The translations under genes were made by a program, and so were the position numbers. A stretch of DNA of 32,913 nucleotides, taken from contig JADIML010000169.1 in the NCBI GenBank assembly GCA_017694765.1, positions 1 to 32,913 of the forward strand, written 5' to 3'. This document shows, in pieces, positions 7,736 to 15,743 of the stretch. Source of the DNA: Candidatus Scybalomonas excrementavium. GTDB taxonomy: Bacteria; Bacillota; Clostridia; Lachnospirales; Lachnospiraceae. The number at the start of each line of letters is the position of its first letter. Within the stretch, counting starts at the first letter, position 1. Under the pieces are notes generated by a model. That model was not told the DNA's origin. It did not search any database and saw nothing but the letters and a program-made list of their open reading frames with translations.

Positions 7736-9547
7736 ATGTTATATTCAATAGCGACTCCATCTCGTTTATTGATGGATTTAAGTGGTGTATGGAAGTTTAA
7801 ACTCGATCATGGACAAGGATTTGAACAGGAGTGGTATACAAGTCCATTACAAGATGCGATGACAATGCCTGTACCTGCTTCTTATAATGATTTAAAAGAA
7901 GGGAAAGATTTTAGAGATCATTATGGATGGGTATTTTATCAGAGAAATCTTTCAGTTCCTGCCTTTGCAAGAACGCAAAGAGTTATGCTTCGTATGGATG
8001 CCGTAACACACCATGCAAAAGTTTATTTAAATGGAGAATTGATTTGTGAACATACAGGAGGTTTTCTTCCTTTTGAAATAGAAATTACAGATAAGCTAAC
8101 AGATGGAAATGATTTATTAACCATTGCAGTTAGTAATATCATTGATTATACAACACTGCCTGTTGGTGGAAAGTCTAATATGTTAGGTGGTTCTCTTGGA
8201 ATGGACGATACAAGTGATGCACCAGTAAAACCACAAAATAATCCAAACTTTGACTTCTTTAACTACTGTGGTATTACACGTCCTGTTAAAATTTATACAA
8301 CACCAAAAGAATATATTGAAGATATTACACTTGTTTCAGAAGTAAATGGAACAAATGCTGATATTATCTATTCTGTTGATACTGTTGGTGAAGGTAGATG
8401 TATCGTAGAAATGTTTGATAAAGAAGGCAATTTAGTTGCAAAGAGCGAAGGAAAAAATGGTGTATTAAAAGTAGAAAATGTTCACCTATGGCAGCCATTA
8501 AATGCCTATCTTTATGATGTAAAGGTAACATTTAAAGATGATGTTTACACTCTTCCATATGGTGTTCGAACTGTTCGTGTTGATGGACATCGTTTCTTAA
8601 TTAATGAAAAACCATTTTATTTTAAAGGATATGGAAAACATGAAGATACATTCCCACATGGACGTGGAATGAACTTACCAATGAATACAAAAGATATTTC
8701 CATTATGAAATGGCAAGGTGCAAATAGTTTCCGTACAAGCCATTATCCATATAGTGAAGAAATGATGAGACTTTGTGATGAAGAAGGTATTGTTGTAATC
8801 GATGAAACAACAGCAGTTGGTGTCAACTTAGAGTTTGGTGGTGGAGCGAATTTTAACGGCCAAAAGATTTCTACTTTCGATAAAGAACATGGAGTACAAA
8901 CACAAGAACATCATAAAGAAGTGATTCGTGATTTAATTGCAAGAGATAAAAACCATGCTTGTGTTGTTATGTGGAGTATTGCAAATGAGCCAGATTCAGC
9001 AGCAGAAGGAGCTTATGAATACTTTAAGCCACTTTATGATTTAGCAAGAGAGTTAGATCCACAAAAACGCCCTTGTACATTAGTTAGTGTTCAGCTTGCA
9101 CCACCAGAAAAAGATTGTACAAGAGAATTAAGTGATGTTATTTGTTTAAACCGTTACTTTGGATGGTATACGCAGACAGCAGATTTAGAAAGAGGAGAAG
9201 CAGCACTTCGTAAAGAGTTAGAAATCTGGAAAGCTCTTGGAAAACCAGTTGTATTTACCGAATATGGTGCAGATACAGTTATGGGACTCCATGATACAAC
9301 TTCTGTTCTTTATACAGAAGAATATCAAGTAGAGTATTATGAAATGTATCATAAAGTTTTTGATGAGTATGATATTGTTGCAGGAGAACAAGTATGGAAT
9401 TTTGCAGATTTTGCAACCAGTCAAAGTCTTCTTCGTGTACAAGGCAATAAAAAAGGATTGTTCACAAGAGATCGTAAGCCAAAGTTAGCAGCACATTACT
9501 TTAAACATAGATGGCATCAAATTCCTGATTTTGATTATAAAAAATAA
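7736..9547 (+). CDS. uidA: Beta-glucuronidase, glycoside hydrolase family 2, Loop-1 type
   Basis: Hydrolyses beta-D-glucuronides to free glucuronate and aglycone. The 603 residues match E. coli UidA (603). Key residues align at a constant offset of five: acid/base Glu418 in WSIANEPD, nucleophile Glu509 in FTEYGADT, and the carboxylate-recognising Asn571/Lys573 of QGNKKG, which separates glucuronidases from GH2 galactosidases. Between VNLEF and QTQEHHKEV lies a long Gly/Asn-rich insertion resembling the E. coli active-site 'Loop 1'. There is no signal peptide, so it acts in the cytoplasm on imported glucuronides. Start: ATG after TTAGGAGGAAAAATT. It leads the uidA-kdgK transcription unit from an operator-bearing promoter. 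Confidence 0.96.
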   Translation: MLYSIATPSRLLMDLSGVWKFKLDHGQGFEQEWYTSPLQDAMTMPVPASYNDLKEGKDFRDHYGWVFYQRNLSVPAFARTQRVMLRMDAVTHHAKVYLNGELICEHTGGFLPFEIEITDKLTDGNDLLTIAVSNIIDYTTLPVGGKSNMLGGSLGMDDTSDAPVKPQNNPNFDFFNYCGITRPVKIYTTPKEYIEDITLVSEVNGTNADIIYSVDTVGEGRCIVEMFDKEGNLVAKSEGKNGVLKVENVHLWQPLNAYLYDVKVTFKDDVYTLPYGVRTVRVDGHRFLINEKPFYFKGYGKHEDTFPHGRGMNLPMNTKDISIMKWQGANSFRTSHYPYSEEMMRLCDEEGIVVIDETTAVGVNLEFGGGANFNGQKISTFDKEHGVQTQEHHKEVIRDLIARDKNHACVVMWSIANEPDSAAEGAYEYFKPLYDLARELDPQKRPCTLVSVQLAPPEKDCTRELSDVICLNRYFGWYTQTADLERGEAALRKELEIWKALGKPVVFTEYGADTVMGLHDTTSVLYTEEYQVEYYEMYHKVFDEYDIVAGEQVWNFADFATSQSLLRVQGNKKGLFTRDRKPKLAAHYFKHRWHQIPDFDYKK

Positions 9548-9622
9548 TTTATATTTCCAGATAGTATATATGATAAAAGGGAAAAGAGTCATAACGATGC
9601 AGGAATTTTAGGAGGAGAAAAG

Positions 9623-10567
9623 ATGGCATCAGAAGTTATTTTGTTTGGAGAGCCAATGGCTTTATTTGTTGCAAGAGAGGAAGGAAGTCTATCAGAAGCG
9701 ACACAATTTACAAGAATGTTAGCAGGAGCAGAAGTAAATGTGGCGATTGGTCTTACAAGACTTGGGTATGATGTAACATATGCGACACGTTTGGGTATGG
9801 ATCCATTTGGAGATTATATTGAGCGAAAGTTAGAATTAGAAGGAATCCATACGGAAATTATTCGAGATAAAGAACGTCCTACTGGCTTTCAGTGGAAGAA
9901 TCACGTGAGAAAGGGAGATCCTGCAACCTATTATTTAAGAAAAAATAGTGCAGCTTCTTGTATCACAGAAGAAGATGTTGATTCGATTGACTTTACAGGG
10001 GCAAGACTTTTGCATATTACAGGGATTTTGCCAGCTCTTTCATTAAATAGTAGAAATGCTGTATATCGCATTATTGAAAAAGCACGAAAAGAAGGGATGA
10101 TAATCTCTTTTGATCCAAACTTAAGAGAATGTCTTTGGGAAAGTAGAAGTGCTATGATTCGTACCATTAATGATTTAGCATCCAAGGCAGATATTGTTTT
10201 GCCGGGAATTCAAGAAGGTAATATTTTAATGGGAAGTAAAGACCCAGAAGAAATTGCGAAATTTTATCAAGAGTTAGGAGCTAAAATCGTTGTTGTAAAA
10301 CTTGGCGATAAAGGTGCTTATGCAAGAAGTGAGACAGAAGAAGGATATTTTGAAGGCTATCCAATTAAAGAAGTAATCGATACCGTTGGTGCTGGTGATG
10401 GGTTTGCAGTTGGCGTTTTAAGTGGAGTACTAGAAGGAGTTTCTCTAAAGGAAATGGCAAATCGTGGGAATGCAATTGGTGCGATGCAAGTTATGGTAAG
10501 CAGCGATAACGAAGATCTTCCAACAAGAGAAGAATTAGAGCGTTTTCAGAAGGAAGGGCATCGTTAA
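9623..10567 (+). CDS. kdgK: 2-keto-3-deoxygluconate kinase, PfkB family
   Basis: Phosphorylates 2-keto-3-deoxygluconate (from UxuA) to KDPG, the substrate of KdgA. The 314 residues show the ribokinase fold: an N-terminal GEPMALF, the glycine-rich sugar-binding GAEVNVAIGLTRLG, and the PfkB signature DTVGAGDGFAVGV (253-265) with the catalytic base Asp259. Start: ATG after TTTAGGAGGAGAAAAG. It lies 75 nt after uidA with no terminator between, so the two are cotranscribed. PfkB subfamilies are hard to split by eye; the assignment to KDG rests on sequence flavour plus the complete pathway around it. Confidence 0.9.
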   Translation: MASEVILFGEPMALFVAREEGSLSEATQFTRMLAGAEVNVAIGLTRLGYDVTYATRLGMDPFGDYIERKLELEGIHTEIIRDKERPTGFQWKNHVRKGDPATYYLRKNSAASCITEEDVDSIDFTGARLLHITGILPALSLNSRNAVYRIIEKARKEGMIISFDPNLRECLWESRSAMIRTINDLASKADIVLPGIQEGNILMGSKDPEEIAKFYQELGAKIVVVKLGDKGAYARSETEEGYFEGYPIKEVIDTVGAGDGFAVGVLSGVLEGVSLKEMANRGNAIGAMQVMVSSDNEDLPTREELERFQKEGHR

Positions 10568-10612
10568 ACGACATACAAATTATCCCTTTTTTCTACAATT
10601 TTCTTAGAAATA

Positions 10613-10621
10613 TGATATAAT
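10613..10621 (+). promoter_or_regulatory. Extended -10 promoter for the gntR-type gene
   Basis: TGATATAAT (TGn plus perfect TATAAT at 10616-10621) with a poor -35, 84 nt before the start codon. No CTTGTATACAAG copy overlaps it, so the regulator may be expressed at a basal level independent of its own operator, besides readthrough from uidA-kdgK. Confidence 0.45.
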
Positions 10622-10704
10622 GAAGTGACAAAGAAATTCATGAATTTATATTTATATAGAATGATTTGATTTTGGAAAAAGAGAGTAGGAATAGGGAGTA
10701 CAAT

Positions 10705-11460
10705 ATGACAAGTCTAAAAGAGAGTAAAAGTTTAAAGAAAATGAAGCAGGAGGGGCTTCATTTGAAGAGAAAGACATCAGAAATTGTATATCAATCGTTA
10801 AGAAGAGATATTCTTAACCTGACTTTACCACCGGGAAGTGCCATTAGTGAAATTGAAACAGCAACGAAATATAATGTTTCAAGAACTCCTGTAAGAGATG
10901 CGTTTCGAGCGCTGGAAAGTGAAGGATTACTAGAAGTAAGACCACATATTGGAACGTTTGTATCGCAAATTGATCTAAATAAAGTTTCTGATATGATTTT
11001 TATGAGAGAATCATTAGAACAGACGGTAGTAAAACTTCTAGCCAATTCATGTACCCAATCACAACTTTTAAAAATTCGTCTTTTGTTAAAAGAACAGGAA
11101 AATCTTTTGGCAAATAGTGATTCGCTTTCGCCAGAAGAATATGCACTTCTTGGAAATGAGTTTTTAGAAATGGATAATGAATTTCATTCTACACTGTTTA
11201 AGCTAGCAGGTAAAAGCAGTGTATGGAAGTTTATGACACTTTATAGTGTACATTATGATAGATTCCGGATTTTAATTAACTGGAGTGAGAATCAGATGCT
11301 TCCAACCTTATATCAACAACATTGTGAACTTGTGGAATTGATTGCTTCAAAAGATGTGGAACGATTAGAATCGTTAATTTCTGTACATTTAAATAGTGGC
11401 TTTGCAAGTAATGCAGAAGTTCTTTTGAATAATGCTAGTTACTTCACAGAAGAAGAATAG
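10705..11460 (+). CDS. FadR-type GntR-family regulator (FCD domain), likely glucuronate-regulon repressor
   Basis: The N-terminal winged helix-turn-helix (residues ~24-90; SEIVYQSLRRDIL, SRTPVRDAFRALESEGLL, HIGTFVSQID) is typical of GntR. The C-terminal all-helical FCD domain keeps the metal/ligand residues: Asp157 and His161 in DNEFHSTLF, His206 and His228. UxuR/ExuR-type regulators of hexuronate use belong here and usually release DNA on binding a pathway uronate. The frame can begin at a TTG at 10666, but the ATG at 10705 has AGGGAG 6 nt upstream, giving 251 residues. The palindrome CTTGTATACAAG at neighbouring promoters is its probable operator, by position and symmetry. The ligand (glucuronate, fructuronate or mannonate) is not readable. 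Confidence 0.9.
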   Translation: MTSLKESKSLKKMKQEGLHLKRKTSEIVYQSLRRDILNLTLPPGSAISEIETATKYNVSRTPVRDAFRALESEGLLEVRPHIGTFVSQIDLNKVSDMIFMRESLEQTVVKLLANSCTQSQLLKIRLLLKEQENLLANSDSLSPEEYALLGNEFLEMDNEFHSTLFKLAGKSSVWKFMTLYSVHYDRFRILINWSENQMLPTLYQQHCELVELIASKDVERLESLISVHLNSGFASNAEVLLNNASYFTEEE

Positions 11461-11464
11461 AAAA

Positions 11465-11476
11465 TCTGTATACAAG
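11465..11476. promoter_or_regulatory. Operator-like palindrome between the gntR-type stop codon and its terminator
   Basis: TCTGTATACAAG keeps the right half and core of CTTGTATACAAG. It starts 5 nt after the stop codon and abuts the terminator stem, with no promoter evident. It may act as a transcription roadblock or auxiliary site. Confidence 0.4.
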
Positions 11477-11524
11477 GGGAACTAATTTTCGAAATAGTAA
11501 GTTAGAAAATTAGTTCCCTTTTAT
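11477..11524 (+). terminator. Intrinsic terminator after the gntR-type gene
   Basis: GGGAACTAATTTTC (11477-11490) pairs perfectly with GAAAATTAGTTCCC (11505-11518), then TTTTATTG. It ends the uidA-kdgK-gntR unit. Confidence 0.92.
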
Positions 11525-11544
11525 TGTTTTTGGTATTGTAGATG

Positions 11545-11591
11545 TTTCTTGAAGCATACATACCATATATAATATCTAAATTGTATACAAG
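11545..11591 (+). promoter_or_regulatory. Upstream promoter of the transporter operon with operator at +1
   Basis: TTTCTT (11545-11550), 17 nt, perfect TATAAT (11568-11573). ATTGTATACAAG, one mismatch from the operator palindrome, occupies 11580-11591, where transcription would start. Confidence 0.55.
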
Positions 11592-11767
11592 TTTTTGATG
11601 AGAAAACTAGAATGTGTATGGATATAAGACGATTTTTGTAGAAAAATAGAGAAAGATAGGGGATATTTTCTTGTATTCCATTCAGAAAAAATAAAAAAGA
11701 AAATTGTTAAAATGCACAAAAAATTCATTGAAAAACTATGAAAAAATAACGAAAAAAATGTCTGGTA

Positions 11768-11796
11768 TTGACACTTGTATACAAGTGGTATATAGT
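11768..11796 (+). promoter_or_regulatory. Main transporter promoter with a perfect operator filling the spacer
   Basis: TTGACA (11768-11773), exactly 17 nt, TATAGT (11791-11796). The perfect palindrome CTTGTATACAAG occupies 11774-11785. The architecture and hexamers are the same as at the uidA promoter (7669-7697). The two are the clearest evidence for a shared regulator. Confidence 0.85.
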
Positions 11797-11879
11797 TAAA
11801 ACATCAAAGGAAAAGCAATTCTGTTTTTCTTTTAATAGTGCTTCATAATCACAAAAAGAAATGGAGGAGAAAAGGAATT

Positions 11880-13280
11880 ATGAGTACAAAAACAAGTACA
11901 AAACCTTTCGGTATCAAAGATAAGTTCGGATACATGATGGGGGACATTGCAAATGACTTTATGTTTATGTTTGCAAGTGGATATTTAATGGTATTTTATA
12001 CTAAAGTATTAGGTGTAAGTGCCGCCCTTGTTGGAACATTATTTTTAGTTTCAAGAATTGTGGATGCTTTCACTGATATCGGAATGGGTGTTATCGTTGA
12101 TAGCGTCAAACCAGCAAAAGATGGTCGTTTCCGTTCTTGGATTCGCCGTATGTGTATACCAGTAACATTAGCAAGTTTCTTAATGTATCAAACAAGTCTT
12201 GCCGATGCATCTTTAACAGTGAAGACAGTCTATATGTTCGTGACATATATTCTTTGGGGATCTATTTGCTATACAGCGATTAATATTCCTTATGGTTCTA
12301 TGGCAGCTGCTATTTCAGCAGATCCAAAAGATAGAGCATCTTTATCTACATGGCGTTCAGTAGGAGCTCAGATTGCATCTACTGTAATCAATGCAGCAGT
12401 GCCAATGCTTATCTATCATGCAAATGCAGATGGAAATCAGGTCGTTAATAAAGGAATGTTCCCAAAAATTGCAGGTGTTTTTGCAATTTGTGCAGTTATC
12501 TGCTATATCATCTGTTATAAATTTACAACAGAGCGTGTTCAAGTTGCACCAAAAGAAAAAGCAGCAACAAAGAGCAATACAAATATCGTAGCAACTCTTT
12601 TCTCAAGTCGTGCGCTTATTGCTTTAATTTTAGCAGCAATTTTCTTAGTATTTGGAACAATTTTAGCAAGTAGCTTAAATGCTTACTTATATGCAGATTA
12701 TTTTAAAAATCCAGGTGCATTATCTACTTATAACTCATTAATGTTAATTGTAACACTTGGTCTTTCCCCATTTGTTGTAGTACTTTCTATGAAATTTGGT
12801 AAGAAAGAAACAGCAGTTGTAGGAACATTATTTACAGGTCTTGTTTATGTGTTATTATGTGTGTTACGTGTACAAAATCCATGGGTATACGTTGGAATTA
12901 GCTTTGTAGGTGCATTTGGTTATATGTACTTCCAGATGGCTGTATGGGCATTCTTAACAGACGTGCTTGATGATAGTGAAGTTCGTACACACAAACGTGA
13001 TGATGGTACTATCTATGGAGTATATTCTTTCGCAAGAAAACTTGGACAGGCATTAGCTGGTGGTCTAGGTGGATTTGCTTTAACAGCAATCGGATATGCA
13101 GAAAAAGCAGAAGTGCAGACAGAAGCAGTTAAAAATAGCCTATATACAGTAACAACATTAGGACAAGGTTCTGCTTATATTATTGTAGCACTTATCTTAT
13201 TATTCATTTATCCATTAAGCAAAAAGAAAATTAATGATAATACAAGAATTTTACAAGAGCGTCGTGAAAGCGCTAACTAA
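11880..13280 (+). CDS. GPH-family (glycoside-pentoside-hexuronide) cation symporter
   Basis: An integral membrane transporter of 466 residues with about 12 hydrophobic segments; it starts with FGIKDKFGYMMGDIANDFMF and has SRIVDAFTDIGMGVIVD after the second segment, both hallmarks of the GPH family (MelB/UidB/XylP). In this setting it probably imports glucuronides or glucuronate with a cation. The frame extends 14 codons upstream to an ATG at 11838, but the ATG at 11880 follows GGAGGAGAAAAGGAATT and gives the usual polar N-terminus. It is the first gene of the transporter-uxuA-uxuB unit and sits behind two operator-bearing promoters. Exact substrate is inferred from neighbours. Confidence 0.9.
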   Translation: MSTKTSTKPFGIKDKFGYMMGDIANDFMFMFASGYLMVFYTKVLGVSAALVGTLFLVSRIVDAFTDIGMGVIVDSVKPAKDGRFRSWIRRMCIPVTLASFLMYQTSLADASLTVKTVYMFVTYILWGSICYTAINIPYGSMAAAISADPKDRASLSTWRSVGAQIASTVINAAVPMLIYHANADGNQVVNKGMFPKIAGVFAICAVICYIICYKFTTERVQVAPKEKAATKSNTNIVATLFSSRALIALILAAIFLVFGTILASSLNAYLYADYFKNPGALSTYNSLMLIVTLGLSPFVVVLSMKFGKKETAVVGTLFTGLVYVLLCVLRVQNPWVYVGISFVGAFGYMYFQMAVWAFLTDVLDDSEVRTHKRDDGTIYGVYSFARKLGQALAGGLGGFALTAIGYAEKAEVQTEAVKNSLYTVTTLGQGSAYIIVALILLFIYPLSKKKINDNTRILQERRESAN

Positions 13281-13307
13281 TCAAATAGACAGAAATTAAA
13301 TGAATGA

Positions 13308-13363
13308 CATTGCTGCCCTTTTAGAATGGAACATGATAGTTTACTGGAAAAAGGGTGGCAGTG
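13308..13363 (+). terminator. Hairpin after the transporter gene, weak terminator or processing site
   Basis: CATTGCTGCCCTTTT (13308-13322) pairs over 15 bp, with three G-U wobbles, with AAAAGGGTGGCAGTG (13349-13363). No T-run follows, so readthrough into uxuA is expected; it may set different mRNA levels for transporter and enzymes. The rest of this 299-nt gap shows no ORF and no clear promoter. Confidence 0.45.
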
Positions 13364-13579
13364 TTCACGTTATATAAAGGGATAGAAACTACTGTTCGTT
13401 TGAGTTAAAATAAGAATAAAGGAGACATACGCAGATAAGAGATGAGATTCAAGAGATATATTTGAACTTGGATTTGATTTGTTATCTGTGAAAAAGAATA
13501 GAAGTATTCTTTGTAATCGTCAGATAAAAGATTCATTAATGGTGTTAATATTTTATTTATAAGGAAAAAGGAGAATCAT

Positions 13580-14647
13580 ATGAGCGAAATGAAATTATCT
13601 TTCCGTTGGTACGGAGAAGACGACAAAGTTACATTAGAAAATATTAGACAGATTCCAGGAATGCACTCCATCGTAACAGCAGTATACGATGTACCAGTTG
13701 GAGAAGTTTGGCCAGAAGAATCTATCGCTAAATTAAAAAATTTAGTAGAGTCAAACGGACTTCACTTTGATGTAATTGAAAGTATTCCAGTACATGAAGA
13801 TATCAAACTTGGAAAACCTTCAAGAGATCGTTACATTGAAAACTACTGTGAAAACATTAGAAGAGTAGCAAAAGCTGGTGTAAAATGTATTTGCTATAAC
13901 TTCATGCCAGTATTTGACTGGACAAGAACACAGCTTGATCACAAATTAGAAGATGGTTCTACAACACTTGTATACTATCAGGAACAAGTAGATGTAGTAA
14001 ATCCTTTACAAAGTGATAGTGATTTAACACTTCCAGGATGGGATTCAAGCTACACAAGAGAAGAATTAAAAGATATCGTAGCAGAATATCATAACTTAAC
14101 AGAAGATGATTTATGGAACAACTTACAGTACTTCCTTGAAAAAATCATTCCTGTTGCAGCAGAATGTGATGTAAACATGGCAATTCATGAAGACGATCCA
14201 TGTTGGAGCATCTTTGGACTTCCAAGAATCATCACTTGTGAAGAAAACTTAGATCGTTTCTTAAAATTAGTAGATGACAAACATAACGGAATTACACTTT
14301 GTGCAGGTTCTCTTGGATGTTCTAACCAAAATGACGTAGCAGAAATGGCAGCAAAATATGCAGCTATGGGAAGAATTCACTTCGTACACATGAGAAACGT
14401 TAAAATTTTAGAAAACGGTTTCGAAGAAAGTGCACACCTTTCTAAATGTGGAAGCCTTGACATGTATGAAATTACAAAAGCATTACATGACAATGGATTT
14501 ACTGGATATATTCGTCCAGACCACGGAAGAATGATCTGGGGTGAAACAGGACGTGCTGGATATGGTCTTTATGACCGTGCTCTTGGAGCAACTTATATCA
14601 ACGGACTTTGGGAAGCAGTTGAAAAGAGTGCAAAAGACAGAAAATAA
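13580..14647 (+). CDS. uxuA: D-mannonate dehydratase
   Basis: Dehydrates D-mannonate to 2-keto-3-deoxy-D-gluconate. The 355 residues match the Firmicute UxuA length. The N-terminus (MKLSFRWYGEDDKVTL, IRQIPGMHSIVTAVYDVPVGEVW), the metal-site segments HEDDPCW, CAGSLG and HFVHMRN, and the closing RPDHGRMIWGE are characteristic of this TIM-barrel metalloenzyme. Start: ATG after AAGGAAAAAGGAGAATCAT. It is 299 nt downstream of the transporter and 53 nt upstream of uxuB, with which it is certainly cotranscribed. Confidence 0.96.
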   Translation: MSEMKLSFRWYGEDDKVTLENIRQIPGMHSIVTAVYDVPVGEVWPEESIAKLKNLVESNGLHFDVIESIPVHEDIKLGKPSRDRYIENYCENIRRVAKAGVKCICYNFMPVFDWTRTQLDHKLEDGSTTLVYYQEQVDVVNPLQSDSDLTLPGWDSSYTREELKDIVAEYHNLTEDDLWNNLQYFLEKIIPVAAECDVNMAIHEDDPCWSIFGLPRIITCEENLDRFLKLVDDKHNGITLCAGSLGCSNQNDVAEMAAKYAAMGRIHFVHMRNVKILENGFEESAHLSKCGSLDMYEITKALHDNGFTGYIRPDHGRMIWGETGRAGYGLYDRALGATYINGLWEAVEKSAKDRK

Positions 14648-14700
14648 TTTTATAATAAAGTTAGCAAATTATTTGTAAAAAATTAAGGAGGAATTTAGAG

Positions 14701-15549
14701 ATGAAATTACCAATTCAAACAGATTTAAACGGAAAAGTAGCAGTTGTAACAGGTGCAGGTGGAGTTCTTTGCTCTATGATGGCTCACGCATTAGCAACAG
14801 CAGGAGCTAAAGTTGCTCTTCTTGATTTAAATGAAGAAGCTGCTCAAGCTTATGCAGATGAAATCGTAAAAGAAGGATATGTTGCAAAAGGATATAAAGC
14901 AAACGTATTAGATAAAGAAAGTTTAAAAGAAGCACATGATAAAATTCTTGCTGATTTTGGAACATGTGATATCTTAATCAATGGTGCAGGTGGAAATAAC
15001 CCAAGAGCAACAACAGATAAAGAATACTTTGAAGCTGGGGATATCGATGCTGATACAAAATCTTTCTTTGATTTAGAACAAAGTGGTGTTGAATTTGTAT
15101 TTAACTTAAACTTCATCGGAACACTTCTTCCAACACAAGAATTTGCAAAAGACATGGTAGAAAAAGAAGGATGTAACATTATTAACATTTCTTCTATGAA
15201 CGCTTACACACCACTTACAAAAATTCCTGCTTACAGTGGAGCAAAAGCTGCTATTAGCAACTTCACACAGTGGTTAGCAGTTCACTTTGCAGGAACAGGA
15301 ATTCGCGTAAATGCAATTGCACCAGGATTCTTCGTAACAAAGCAGAACGAAAAATTATTATATAATGAAGATGGAACACCAACAGCTAGAACAGGAAAAA
15401 TCTTAGCAGCTACACCAATGAAACGTTTTGGTGCTGCAGAAGAACTTCTTGGAAGTTTATTATTCTTAGTAAACAACGATGCAGCTGGATTTATTACAGG
15501 TGTTGTAATTCCAATCGATGGTGGATTCTCTGCTTACTCAGGAGTTTAA
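14701..15549 (+). CDS. uxuB: D-mannonate oxidoreductase (fructuronate reductase), SDR type
   Basis: Reduces D-fructuronate to D-mannonate with NAD(P)H. A 282-residue short-chain dehydrogenase: nucleotide-binding TGAGGVLCS (residues ~18-26), LLDLNEEA, NGAGGNNP, and the catalytic Ser in ISSMNAY with YSGAK (Tyr/Lys). This is the Firmicute-type enzyme (as B. subtilis YjmF/UxuB), unrelated to the long-chain E. coli UxuB. Start: ATG after AAGGAGGAATTTAGAG. It sits directly behind uxuA, whose substrate it makes. SDRs vary in substrate, so the call depends on this adjacency as well as the sequence. Confidence 0.92.
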   Translation: MKLPIQTDLNGKVAVVTGAGGVLCSMMAHALATAGAKVALLDLNEEAAQAYADEIVKEGYVAKGYKANVLDKESLKEAHDKILADFGTCDILINGAGGNNPRATTDKEYFEAGDIDADTKSFFDLEQSGVEFVFNLNFIGTLLPTQEFAKDMVEKEGCNIINISSMNAYTPLTKIPAYSGAKAAISNFTQWLAVHFAGTGIRVNAIAPGFFVTKQNEKLLYNEDGTPTARTGKILAATPMKRFGAAEELLGSLLFLVNNDAAGFITGVVIPIDGGFSAYSGV

Positions 15550-15572
15550 TGAATCAATAATTTATGTTAGAA

Positions 15573-15631
15573 CCATACGAACACTTCTATTATCCTTGTA
15601 GAAAAGGATGAAAGTGAAGTGTTTCGTATGG
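15573..15631 (+). terminator. Large hairpin after uxuB, possible terminator or processing site
   Basis: CCATACG (15573-15579) pairs with CGTATGG (15625-15631), continued inside by aacacttc/gaagtgttt and tatcctt/aaggatg. No strong T-run follows. A further 9-bp imperfect repeat (TCTCACGAT 15665, ATTGTGAGA 15703) lies before the GH3 start. Confidence 0.5.
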
Positions 15632-15743
15632 ATCTTTCATATCAAAAGAGCATAGGATAAAGTATCTCACGATAGAAAATGGGCGTGAAATTAAAAAAGA
15701 AAATTGTGAGAAGATAATGTTATGATTAGAAAGGATTGTTAAA

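Noticed and set aside
13967..13978. CTTGTATACTAT inside uxuA as another operator
   Set aside because: Only one half site matches, it encodes conserved residues (LVYYQ), and it is far from any promoter.
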